From the NCBI GenBank assembly GCA_964423615.1, contig CAYRFQ010000012.1:1-64000 (forward strand): a DNA stretch of 64,000 bases, written 5' to 3'. This stretch comes from CAYRFQ01 sp964423615. Lineage in GTDB: Bacteria; Planctomycetota; Planctomycetia; Gemmatales; Gemmataceae. The notes below the pieces were generated by a model, which saw nothing but the letters and a program-made list of their open reading frames with translations, was not told where the DNA came from and ran no database searches. Shown here one piece after another: positions 36,447 to 44,550 of the stretch (position 1 is its first letter; the number at the start of each line of letters is the position of its first letter). A program made the translations under genes and the position numbers.

Positions 36447-38159
36447 CTACCGATTCGGGACGGTCGGATACGGAGGCATTTCTTTGAGGCCACGACTTGG
36501 AGCGACGGCTCCACGGAGTCCGAGAAGTTCAGGGTGCCGAGCAAGTTTGTCGGCGAATGTGGCTGCGTCTCGGAGGATTTGTTGGACTCGTGGCATGAGG
36601 TTGTTGACCGACGTAATGGTCTTTTCCACACCATTGTAAATCGTCGGGTCGCGCAATAGTTTTTGGATTGTTCCATTGCCGCGATTCAGGAGCTTGAGGA
36701 GGGAGTTGGTTTCATCCACTACGGTATTGATTTTTGCAATCATGCACTCGGTCCGATAGAGCATGATGGGACCGCGTTTGGCAAGGTCTTTCGAAACGAC
36801 ACGGACGTCGGAAAGAATGCATTTGATGTCGCCAAAAGAATCTCTGGTTGAGGCAATCAATTCACGAGCATCGTTAAGAAACGCAGTGGCATTTTCCGTC
36901 AGCTTGTCGAGGTCGTCGGTGCCGTTCTTGAGGTTCTTCAATATTCCCATCACGGACTTTCGGTTCTGCTCGTTGAACACGTCGGCGACGTTCGTCGCAG
37001 TCTGTTCGATACTCTTGATGGTGCGGGAGATGTTCTCTTCGTTCGTCGCCAGGAGCAGATTGGCCCGTTCGGTGATACGCGTGAGCATTCGCGCTGCAAG
37101 CTGAATTTCGTCGATCGTGATTGCCAACTCCGGCATTTGCTTGCGGAAGTCTTTGACCAACGCCAAGACCTCGGCGTTGGTCTTCTTGACGTCGGGAATG
37201 CATTTCCGGACGTCCTTGACGAGGCCTTGTACCTCGGCGTTGGTTTTCTTCAACTCCGGAATGGACTTGCGGACATCCTTGGTCAAGCCTTGAATTTCTT
37301 CGTTCGTCTTGGCAACCTTGGGGATGAACTCGCCCACGTCTTTCGAAAGATCCTGAATTCGTTGATTCGACTTTTTGATTTCCGGAAGAAAGTTGCGGAC
37401 CTCTTTGGCCAGCCCTTTAATTTCGGTCGTCGTCTCGGTGAGTTTGGGCAGATACTCGGTAAACTTCTTGAGTAATTTCTGAACGTCTTTGTTGGTGTCT
37501 TGGAATCCGGGAGAAATTTTTCTCGCATCCTCCGCGAGGCCGCGGATTTCTTGATTGGTTTTATCGAGCTTGGGGATTGTATCGCGCGCTGCTTTCGTGA
37601 ATTGGCGGAATTCGTCAAGGGCAGCTTCGGCTTTCGGCGCTATTTGTTCCAATCGTTTGAACGTCTTGCGAAGGTCCTTCAGGGCCTGTTCGGCTGGGTT
37701 AACCAACCGAGAAGCTTCTTGGACCATCTCACGAGCGTCAACCCGGAGTTTGCCTTGCACCGTGCTACCCGGAGGGAGCGGGTTGCGGTCGAGTTCTTGA
37801 CCATCTTCCGCCTCGGTCGAAACGAGTTCGATCGAGGCGTCTCCGCCAAACAACCCTTTCGTGAGTGTCGGTTCGTCGCTCTTGCGAAGTTTGAATTTCG
37901 GATCGACGCGGATGCTCACAAGGACTTGGCCCGTGAAGTCGTCGAGTGAAAGCGATTCGACTTGTCCAATTTTCACCCCCGAGCGAACGACTGGTGTTCC
38001 CGGTCCGATTCCAGCAGCATTGTCGAAGGTAATTTGGTAACGGTCAGAGGACTGAAACGCAGTCGGGAGTCCCCCAAACAGGAGGATCATCACGGCGAGC
38101 AAGACGAGGGCACCGAGGACGAAGATGCCCAATCGAAATCGTACTTTCTGCTCACTCAT
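36447..38159 (-). CDS. mlaD: MlaD/MCE lipid-transfer protein with 21-residue repeats
   Basis: 570 residues. A membrane helix (about 10-29) anchors an MCE domain (about 38-140: YQITFDNAAGIGPGTPVVRSG, DASIELV...). Then seven copies of a 21-residue repeat (201-347), consensus TNxEIqgLxKDVRKxIPelkK, form an extended coiled-coil-like rod of three heptads per copy. A further helical region reaches the end. The MCE family forms rings or tubes that carry phospholipids between membranes. AAGGGG precedes the ATG. It lies in the same orientation as mlaE and mlaF, but 487 bp downstream of mlaF. Confidence 0.85.
   Translation of the reverse strand: MSEQKVRFRLGIFVLGALVLLAVMILLFGGLPTAFQSSDRYQITFDNAAGIGPGTPVVRSGVKIGQVESLSLDDFTGQVLVSIRVDPKFKLRKSDEPTLTKGLFGGDASIELVSTEAEDGQELDRNPLPPGSTVQGKLRVDAREMVQEASRLVNPAEQALKDLRKTFKRLEQIAPKAEAALDEFRQFTKAARDTIPKLDKTNQEIRGLAEDARKISPGFQDTNKDVQKLLKKFTEYLPKLTETTTEIKGLAKEVRNFLPEIKKSNQRIQDLSKDVGEFIPKVAKTNEEIQGLTKDVRKSIPELKKTNAEVQGLVKDVRKCIPDVKKTNAEVLALVKDFRKQMPELAITIDEIQLAARMLTRITERANLLLATNEENISRTIKSIEQTATNVADVFNEQNRKSVMGILKNLKNGTDDLDKLTENATAFLNDARELIASTRDSFGDIKCILSDVRVVSKDLAKRGPIMLYRTECMIAKINTVVDETNSLLKLLNRGNGTIQKLLRDPTIYNGVEKTITSVNNLMPRVQQILRDAATFADKLARHPELLGLRGAVAPSRGLKEMPPYPTVPNR
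37119..37559 (-). repeat. Seven tandem 63-bp units inside mlaD
   Basis: The seven units of 63 bp each encode 21 residues. Copies 5 and 6 are nearly identical in protein (TNxEiQGLxKDVRKxIPelKK), the earlier ones more diverged. This indicates growth by tandem duplication with later drift. It explains the longer MlaD in this organism. Confidence 0.7.
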
Positions 38160-38646
38160 CGCCGCCCCTTCATCCGAGCCTGAAACTGAGCACGGCCTTG
38201 CTCACTCCCTATCCAACATCAAGTCGAGGCCCCAACACTCTCGTAGGATCAGCTCCGAATCCTGCAATGTGTTAAATCAAAAACGACAGCACAATGATGC
38301 AAAATCGACTGTTATTGTATTCTGCTAACCCGTCCTCATTTCCATGGCTCGATACGATTCAGAAACTGACCTAAAATGGTTTTCGAACCAATTATCCCAC
38401 TCGACCGTTTTGATCGTGCCAGGACGTCTCGAACCGTTTCGATGCTCACGCTCTCATAAGATAATCGGATGCAACGCAACGCCTTTTTTCACAAAACGAA
38501 GACCCTCCGAAAGAAGTCTCGAGATTTCGGCCCAACACACTTCCATTGCTTCCTTCGGACCATGCGGCTCAATCCCGAAAGCTACCGATCCAGCTTTCCC
38601 GAGATTCCGATGGTTGACAGCCAACGAAGACAAAACTGGCCGGAAC
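38160..38646. other. Interval between mlaF and mlaD
   Basis: 487 bp between two minus-strand genes of the same pathway, with no frame that looks coding. It may hold a promoter for mlaD. No hairpin or repeat was noted. Confidence 0.35.
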
Positions 38647-39426
38647 CTAACCGACGTCAACTTCTTCGGCCTCGTGCGCCCCAATGAATTCTTGGATACG
38701 AGGATCGCTCGATTGCCGGAGTTCTTCGGTTGTCCCATCAAAGAGAATCTGGGGTTCATGGTCGTTGAGCCGGCCCAAAGGGTAAAGCATGATTACGCGT
38801 TCGGCGACCTTCCAGACCGTTTTCATTTCGTGTGTCACTATGATGCTAGTAATCGGGTGTTGCTGCCTTGTTTGCACTATCAAGTCGTTGATGACTTCAG
38901 TCATGATCGGATCGAGCCCAGTCGTCGGTTCGTCGTAGAGCATGACTTCTGGATCCAAGGCCAAAGCTCGTGCTAGACCCACACGCTTCTTCATTCCGCC
39001 CGATAGCTCCGAAGGATATTTCTCCTCAACACCAAATGGCAGCCCGACTTCTTGAAGACGTTGTTTGACGTTGTCGTCGATTTCCTTGGCCGAAAACTTC
39101 CGTTGTTCCCGTAAGCCAAAAGCAACATTGTCGTAGACCGTCATGCTGTCGAATAAGGCTGCACCCTGAAACAAGAACCCGATGCGCAATCGTTCCTTCG
39201 CAAGTTGCTTGTCTTTGAGCTTCGAAAAGTCCTTCTGGTCGAAAGTTACCCGTCCGCTACTCGGGGTCAATAATCCCGTTATGAGTTTCAGTAAGCACGT
39301 CTTTCCACAACCGCTTTGACCGATGATGGCAACGGTTTCTCCCCGAGAGATATCTGCCGTGATGTCTCGGAGCACGTGTTGTTCGCCAAACTTTACGTTT
39401 ACTTGTTCGAAGGTTATCAACGACAT
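38647..39426 (-). CDS. mlaF: Mla lipid transport ATPase
   Basis: 259 residues. Walker A GQSGCGKT (37-44), Q-loop GFLFQGAALFDSMTV, signature LSGGMKKRVGLARAL, Walker B LYDEPTTGLDP and the H-switch TSIIVTHEM identify the ATPase of the MCE/Mla system, which drives lipid exchange through MlaE. It starts 33 bp after mlaE on the same strand. No mlaB or mlaC gene is in the window. Confidence 0.92.
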   Translation of the reverse strand: MSLITFEQVNVKFGEQHVLRDITADISRGETVAIIGQSGCGKTCLLKLITGLLTPSSGRVTFDQKDFSKLKDKQLAKERLRIGFLFQGAALFDSMTVYDNVAFGLREQRKFSAKEIDDNVKQRLQEVGLPFGVEEKYPSELSGGMKKRVGLARALALDPEVMLYDEPTTGLDPIMTEVINDLIVQTRQQHPITSIIVTHEMKTVWKVAERVIMLYPLGRLNDHEPQILFDGTTEELRQSSDPRIQEFIGAHEAEEVDVG

Positions 39427-39459
39427 ACGAAGTTAGCTCTAGTTACGAAAAAAGAGGAC

Positions 39460-40296
39460 TCACAAGATCGAAGTAATCTTGGGACCCCAGAAAAAATCGT
39501 GAACCGCGATAAGAAAAATCCCAAGAAAGAAGTCCATCACCAGGATAGCAACAAACGACAGGACAAAGGCTTGCGTCGCGGCTCCGCCGACGCCTTTGGC
39601 TCCCGGTTTACTGTGGAGTCCCCGATGGCAGCTGATCAAGGAAATGACTCCACCAAACGCGATCGCCTTAATGATTCCGGTCGCCAGGTCGTACAACTCC
39701 ACAAAATCTTCCGTGTGCTTCCAATAATAATGCGGCTCCACAATGTAGAGCTTCGTGCAAATGAACGCCCCACCCATGATCCCCATGAAGTCAGCCAGGA
39801 CCGTCAGCAAAGGGATCAGGAACACGCTCGCCAGCAATCGTGGTACGACCAGGTAGGCTATCGGGTGAGCCCCAAGGGCAGTCAACGCATCGACCTGCTC
39901 GGTGATCTTCATCGTCGCGAGTTCGGCCGCCATGGCGCTCCCGACCCTCCCGGCCAACATCGTCGCAGCCAACACTGGCCCCAGTTCCCGCACGATGGAC
40001 AGGTTGATCAAGGCTCCCATCCGCGTGGCCAAACCAATCATTCGGAATTGGTTATAAAACTGTACGGCCATTACCATACCGATAAACATTCCCGTGATCG
40101 TCACAACGGGAACACTGCGAACTCCTACTGCATAACAAACGGGAAACAGAGTTCTTGGTGTGGGCCATCGCCGAAACGTCCAGGCGACCGTCTGGACAGA
40201 GAACAAGGTGAAGTCCCCCAGCGCCACCATCGAATTGATGGCGACATCTCCAAGCATCGTGAACAGGTCATTGGTGGTTTGCCCACGCATCGCCAT
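39460..40296 (-). CDS. mlaE: Mla permease
   Basis: A 278-residue inner-membrane protein with six helices. MlaE signatures are YNQFRMIGLATRMGALINLSIVREL and GPVLAATMLAGRVGSAMAAELATMKITEQVDAL (about 98-155). The ATG at 40296 has a GAAAGGATTTGA site upstream. Together with MlaF and MlaD it forms the inner-membrane lipid-transfer complex. A strong minus-strand terminator lies 650 bp further upstream, ending the neighbouring operon. Confidence 0.93.
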   Translation of the reverse strand: MAMRGQTTNDLFTMLGDVAINSMVALGDFTLFSVQTVAWTFRRWPTPRTLFPVCYAVGVRSVPVVTITGMFIGMVMAVQFYNQFRMIGLATRMGALINLSIVRELGPVLAATMLAGRVGSAMAAELATMKITEQVDALTALGAHPIAYLVVPRLLASVFLIPLLTVLADFMGIMGGAFICTKLYIVEPHYYWKHTEDFVELYDLATGIIKAIAFGGVISLISCHRGLHSKPGAKGVGGAATQAFVLSFVAILVMDFFLGIFLIAVHDFFWGPKITSIL

Positions 40297-40950
40297 TGCC
40301 TCAAATCCTTTCGAGCGATTCAGAGTATTCCATCATCTTTGATCGGCGTCTCGAAGTCATGAGCTTGAAAGTTTATCGAACTTGCAAATTGTACAGATCA
40401 TCTCGATTTCGAGCTGTCGATTCAACCGTTCTCCATACCCATAACTCTCGTATTGAGTTCGTGATGGGCGCCTAATATCCGCTGGATTGTTCCATCTGGC
40501 CCCGATGGGTTACCGCCGCTTGGAACATTTTGGATTTGCTTTTGGATTATGGTAGCGTATGTCTGTCAGATTTTGTTTAGCGTTCAGTTGGCTTTTGCTG
40601 GATTTGTATGCAAGCAAACTGTATGTAATGGTGTTATCGTTTTGGTTTGTCCTTGCCGTCAACCGGTCATCGTGCCGAGTATATTCGATGGACTCGTACA
40701 CTTCCCCAAACACAAATAACTTCCCATTTTCACAAAACCAAACAAAAACAAAAAGCCACTGAAAAACACCAGAAGACAAAGCGTCAGTAACACGCCGCAA
40801 TCCAACTTGAGAATCCAGATGTGATTCCTCTGGTCAGCGGAAATCGAAAAAGGCCTTGAAGAAAACTCAAAAAACTGAGTCCTGAACCGCGTTTCGAACG
40901 GTCGTACAGCGCCATCGATCAAGCTCGCAGTTGCTACCGTCCCCCAACAG
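40297..40950. other. AT-rich interval upstream of mlaE
   Basis: About 650 bp with a lower GC content than the neighbours and no convincing gene. It should carry the mlaE promoter. A short + strand frame (40559-40762) is rejected as chance. The interval ends at a terminator (40951-40992). Confidence 0.45.
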
Positions 40951-40992
40951 AAAAAGCGACGTTCGAATCCCAACTTGGGTTCCAACGTCGCT
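40951..40992 (-). terminator. Rho-independent terminator of the site-2 protease gene
   Basis: Arms 40955-40963 and 40984-40992 pair perfectly (AGCGACGTT/AACGTCGCT), with further inner pairing, and five A's at 40951-40955 give a T-run on the minus strand. It is 46 bp downstream of the protease stop in transcription order. This is a classic intrinsic terminator. Confidence 0.8.
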
Positions 40993-41038
40993 CCTGGCAC
41001 TTCGTTCAGTTTGTCTTATTTGATACCTCGACCTAAAC

Positions 41039-41956
41039 TTAATTAGCCGATAAGCCTGGTTTGCCCTGGTGAACCCAAACACCGTCTTTCTCGTCCCAAA
41101 CATAGACTTGGACGCTGGATTGGAAGAATGAAGGAGTCGGCGTTGGCTCAGAGGTTCTCGGCGTCGACGGCCCGTATGAGTTTGGTCCCGTCCGATTCAA
41201 TTCGATGACTTGGCTGTCTCGTGGCTCCGATCGAAATGGACTCCCAAACGGGAAACGATCTTCCCGGGGGTATCGCTCGAATCGATACTTCGCTTCCATC
41301 ATTAGTCGTTCGTATTGGCCAGCCAGACCAACGAATATCGCAATCGCGGCAAGAAGCAGTTGACCAGACGTAAGGCCGTAGATCAACAGCAAGAAGGCCA
41401 ACACAACACCTACTGTCGATGCAACCCGTATTCCCCACAGTGGCCCTACAAACATGCTGAGAATCGCGCAGAAAACACGACCCCCGTCCATTGGGAACGC
41501 AGGCAACATGTTGAACGCGACCAACAGCAAGTTGACCAGTGTCAAGTACACAAAGAACAACCCGACAGACGTGCTGGTGATCAGGGCCGAGTCCATCACA
41601 AACACTGGCAGCAAGAAGCACAACAACAACCCTGCGATGGCAACATTGACCGCCGGACCTCCGATGGCAATCCAAAATTGCTCCCAGGGTTTTTCACTCA
41701 TTCGTTCCAAACGAGCGACTCCACCGATCGGCCAAAGGGTGATGTCTTTGGTCCCTATGCCAAAATAGCGAGCCGTCAGGGCATGCCCGAATTCGTGAAG
41801 CACGACGCAGGTAAACACTGCCACAAGTATTGCCACAGAGAAAAACGGATTCATCTCTGGCTGCATCACAATCGCAAGCACAGGCAACAAGAACCAGCTC
41901 GGATGCAAGAAAACGTCGATCCCGAAGGCGCGACCGAGTTTCAAAGAGGTAAACAT
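41039..41956 (-). CDS. Site-2 protease family membrane metalloprotease
   Basis: 305 residues. The zinc site is HEFGH (54-58) in a membrane helix; the second conserved block NMLPAFPMDGGRV (about 150-162) supplies the third ligand. Six hydrophobic segments are visible. The C-terminal 70 residues are Arg/Pro/Ser-rich and outside the family core. Members perform intramembrane proteolysis, often to release regulators. The ATG at 41956 lies at the start of the fold; the in-frame extension to 42130 is rejected because it lacks family resemblance. Confidence 0.88.
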   Translation of the reverse strand: MFTSLKLGRAFGIDVFLHPSWFLLPVLAIVMQPEMNPFFSVAILVAVFTCVVLHEFGHALTARYFGIGTKDITLWPIGGVARLERMSEKPWEQFWIAIGGPAVNVAIAGLLLCFLLPVFVMDSALITSTSVGLFFVYLTLVNLLLVAFNMLPAFPMDGGRVFCAILSMFVGPLWGIRVASTVGVVLAFLLLIYGLTSGQLLLAAIAIFVGLAGQYERLMMEAKYRFERYPREDRFPFGSPFRSEPRDSQVIELNRTGPNSYGPSTPRTSEPTPTPSFFQSSVQVYVWDEKDGVWVHQGKPGLSAN

Positions 41957-42150
41957 GGATATATGTGCCTTTCTCAGAAAGGATTTTGTTCCGCAAGTTA
42001 ATTCGTTTTCCGAGTCCCATGATTTAGAGAGCGGCGATGAACAGAAAGTTTCGCCACCAAACGAAAAACTAGAAACAAGGAAAAACGAACAACTTAGTGA
42101 ATCTTTGGTAAGGTGTCCCGTCTCTAACAATCTAGAGGGTACTGATCATT

Positions 42151-42171
42151 TCATTCGGTTTGACCGAATGA
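42151..42171 (+). promoter_or_regulatory. Perfect 9+3+9 palindrome before a DUF2203 gene
   Basis: TCATTCGGT (42151-42159), a TTG centre and ACCGAATGA (42163-42171), 20 bp upstream of the DUF2203 ATG and just before its AAAGGAG ribosome site (42180-42186). An A/T-rich CATTATA lies at 42174-42180. The symmetry is that of a dimeric repressor site (TetR- or MarR-like), probably also folding as an mRNA hairpin. The regulator is unknown. Confidence 0.55.
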
Positions 42172-42192
42172 TACATTATAAAGGAGCAGAAC

Positions 42193-42681
42193 ATGGACTA
42201 TCTCGAAAATTCCGACAACAACCAAAACGGCCCAGAAGTCGTTCAGATTCCAGTTTGGACATACGAACAAGCTGAATCTGCAATTCCTTATTTGACGTCG
42301 GTCGTCAGTTCGATTCGTGACCGCTTCCTAGCCGTACAATCAGCACGCCGAACCCATGAATTGTTGGCGGGTCGACCTGGACGCCCTAGCCGTGACGATA
42401 TTATCGATCACGAACACGCCGCCCAGGAACTCGGCAAAGCTGGCGATGAGGTGACGGAAGCCGTGAACGAATTACTCCACCTCAATATCTATTCTGTCGA
42501 TCCCGTCAACGGCATTGCGATGATTCCGTTCCTCCACGCCGAGCAACTGGCGTGGTTAGTCTTCGAATTGTTTGAAGAGCCAAAAGTTCGCAGCTACCGC
42601 TTTCACGGCGACCCCGTAGATAAAAGACGTCCGTTGGGCGAAGTGCTGGAAGCTGGAGAAGAAAGTACACCAATTGTGTAA
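42193..42681 (+). CDS. DUF2203 family protein
   Basis: 162 residues. The segment WTYEQAESAIPYLTSVVSSIRDRFLAV (about 22-48) and the C-terminal AWLVFELFEEPKVRSYRFHGDPVDKR match the DUF2203 fold, a small alpha-helical cytoplasmic protein of unknown function. It has an excellent ribosome site (AAAGGAG) and its own apparent operator upstream and terminator downstream, so it looks like a single-gene unit. Confidence 0.85.
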   Translation: MDYLENSDNNQNGPEVVQIPVWTYEQAESAIPYLTSVVSSIRDRFLAVQSARRTHELLAGRPGRPSRDDIIDHEHAAQELGKAGDEVTEAVNELLHLNIYSVDPVNGIAMIPFLHAEQLAWLVFELFEEPKVRSYRFHGDPVDKRRPLGEVLEAGEESTPIV

Positions 42682-42707
42682 CCCTCGTTCAACAATTGGC
42701 ATTCCCT

Positions 42708-42746
42708 AAATCCCACACAGACCAAGTGTCTCGGTGGGATTTTTTT
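42708..42746 (+). terminator. Rho-independent terminator after DUF2203
   Basis: AAATCCCAC (42708-42716) pairs with GTGGGATTT (42734-42742), and an inner ACA/TGT pairing continues the stem; a T7 run follows directly (42740-42746). This is a textbook intrinsic terminator, 27 bp after the stop codon. Confidence 0.85.
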
Positions 42747-42893
42747 GTTGGCGGAATCGCCGAACACAGACGCATCGCGGCCGTTTTCCTCAGGGTTTTG
42801 GTCTACTTTCAGAGATGGCTTCTTGATGCGTCGGACATTTCTTGCTGGAATGGGAAGGACGAAACCACGACCACCACCCAACCGGAGCCACCG

Positions 42894-43316
42894 ATGAAAT
42901 CGCTCACCGAATACCTCGTGATGAACACCCCCGAACCTCGCGCATTTGTCCACATTACCCCGGACGTCGAAGAATGTGTTCGGAAGAGCGGAATCCAAGA
43001 AGGGCTCTGTCTGGTCAACCCGATGCACATTACAGCTAGCGTTTTCATCAACGACCACGAATCGGGGCTTCACCACGACTTCGACAAATGGCTCGAGGAA
43101 CTGGCACCGTTCAACGCCTCGCCGGACATATATCACCATAATCGAACCGGCGAAGACAACGCCGACGCCCATTTGAAGCGAACCATCATGGGGCGTGAAG
43201 TTGTCGTTGCTATTACGAAAGGAAAGTTGGACCTGGGCACTTGGGAACGAATCTTTTATGGCGAGTTCGATGGCCAACGCCCAAAGCGAGTGTTGGTCAA
43301 GATCATCGGCGAATAA
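42894..43316 (+). CDS. YjbQ family protein (secondary thiamine-phosphate synthase)
   Basis: 140 residues, the family length (about 138). Landmarks are EGLCLVNPMHITASVFIND, HHDFDKWLEEL, NADAHLKRTIMGREVVVAITKGKLDLGTWERIFYGEFDG and RVLVKIIGE. The fold is a small trimeric beta barrel; some homologues have weak thiamine-phosphate synthase activity, while the true role is unclear. The ATG at 42894 has GGAG upstream; the longer ORF to 42696 overlaps the terminator and is rejected. Confidence 0.88.
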   Translation: MKSLTEYLVMNTPEPRAFVHITPDVEECVRKSGIQEGLCLVNPMHITASVFINDHESGLHHDFDKWLEELAPFNASPDIYHHNRTGEDNADAHLKRTIMGREVVVAITKGKLDLGTWERIFYGEFDGQRPKRVLVKIIGE

Positions 43317-43429
43317 GTTGGTCAACTCCGTTCCGTGATAGATATCAAGAACTTTCGAACGAACATACTTAGGACAGAACGGAATCTGAGTTTGGGAAAA
43401 AGTCGGACTTCAAAAACAAACAGAGAACC

Positions 43430-44131
43430 ATGAGTACTTCGACGTTGTTGGTTTTGCCGGACATCGAGTTGGTTCCGGTCCTTGAATTTGACCCCTCGGT
43501 GTTGTCCCCTTCGTCGAGGCAGACACCTAGGGCCAGTTGCGAGGAAGCTCCCGAAGAGTGGGCTCAATTTTGGAAGGATTCTCTGGCCGATGCCGGAATC
43601 TTTCACTTAAAACCGGTCAAGCCAACGTCCTGGTTTGTTCCGGCTCGCGATTTGACGGACCTGGGCAATGTTCACAAATTCTTGAATGCGATATTTGCCG
43701 ATTGGGGCGGAATGGATGCTGTCCAGGAACCCGACTATGCGCCCCTCTTCACTGGCGGCTTGGCTCTAGTCGCCAATCAAGGCGACGTCGTGTTCGAACC
43801 CGACTATGCCTCCGATTTGGAGGATCTTTACGACTGGCGGGCAGCCGTTGATTATCGCGACGAATACTGGACGTCGCTGTGGGCGGGGCACCCTTGGCTG
43901 TCCTTACGGTTTGATCATCCGTGGCTGATTCTCAATGACCCCGTCGAAGGCGTCGAACCGACAGACCGTTGGGCCGTGGCTCCCGAAGATCTGGAATTTG
44001 CCGTGGTGGCCGCCGAACGTGAGCTGGAGATTTTTGCACAGCGTCTCCAACCCGTCTTGCGTTTAATGGGCCTGCGAAAAAAATCCCGTGCGCTCGCCTA
44101 TCATCTAGCCGGACTCGGGACCCGCGATTGA
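43430..44131 (+). CDS. Hypothetical protein (planctomycete type)
   Basis: 233 residues, cytoplasmic by composition. It is acidic and unusually rich in Trp (FADWGGMDAVQEPDYAPLF, SLWAGHPWLSLRFDHPWLILND), with no recognised domain, signal or membrane helix. The C-terminal helix (FAVVAAERELEIFAQRLQPVLRLMGL) may be a dimer helix. It sits between YjbQ and a VOC protein on the same strand. Its function is unknown. Confidence 0.6.
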   Translation: MSTSTLLVLPDIELVPVLEFDPSVLSPSSRQTPRASCEEAPEEWAQFWKDSLADAGIFHLKPVKPTSWFVPARDLTDLGNVHKFLNAIFADWGGMDAVQEPDYAPLFTGGLALVANQGDVVFEPDYASDLEDLYDWRAAVDYRDEYWTSLWAGHPWLSLRFDHPWLILNDPVEGVEPTDRWAVAPEDLEFAVVAAERELEIFAQRLQPVLRLMGLRKKSRALAYHLAGLGTRD

Positions 44132-44164
44132 CACATCACTGACACTTGCATCTTCCAGTTCACT

Positions 44165-44518
44165 ATGACAGTCCCCTCGCTTCGTCTCCTTGTGATGTAC
44201 ACTTCTCGGCTACCTGAAGTTCTGGCGTTTTACGAACGTCTCGGTCTAGAGTTCGTCCCGGAGCAGCACGGAAAAGGACCAGTCCATTACTCTGCGAATC
44301 TCAATGAGTTCGTTTTGGAGCTATACCCAGCTCAAGCCGCCAATCCGGAGTGCAAACTCGTCCGTCTCGGTTTCTCGGTGGAAAATCTGGACAACGTAGT
44401 TCGCCTGTTGGACACTACGGAGACGTTGTCCGAACCAACTCGGAGTTCTCGGGGCCATCGAGCTATTGTCAAAGACCCCGATGGACGAGTTGTCGAGTTG
44501 TATGCACGTTCGGAATAG
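44165..44518 (+). CDS. VOC (glyoxalase/bleomycin-resistance) family protein
   Basis: 117 residues: one VOC module pair with SLRLLVMYTSRLPEVLAFYERLGLEFV at the start and AIVKDPDGRVVELY near the end, whose Glu is a likely metal ligand. It is short, without fused parts, so the substrate (a dioxygenase, lyase or resistance role) cannot be assigned. It lies 33 bp after the preceding gene and 32 bp before the sulfatase gene. Confidence 0.8.
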   Translation: MTVPSLRLLVMYTSRLPEVLAFYERLGLEFVPEQHGKGPVHYSANLNEFVLELYPAQAANPECKLVRLGFSVENLDNVVRLLDTTETLSEPTRSSRGHRAIVKDPDGRVVELYARSE

Positions 44519-44550
44519 AACTTCCTCCAGAGTTTTTCACCGAGGTAAAC

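Noticed and set aside
36447..38159. Possible CRISPR-like repeat array
   Set aside because: The 63-bp periodicity is a coding repeat (21 residues) in frame inside mlaD, without spacers or palindromic repeats.
40559..40762. 67-codon + frame in an AT-rich interval
   Set aside because: It has no ribosome site, a random-looking composition and lies opposite the mlaE promoter region; probably chance.
40961..40970. GTTCGAATCC resembling a tRNA T-loop
   Set aside because: The surrounding bases do not form an acceptor or anticodon arm; the sequence belongs to an intrinsic terminator stem.
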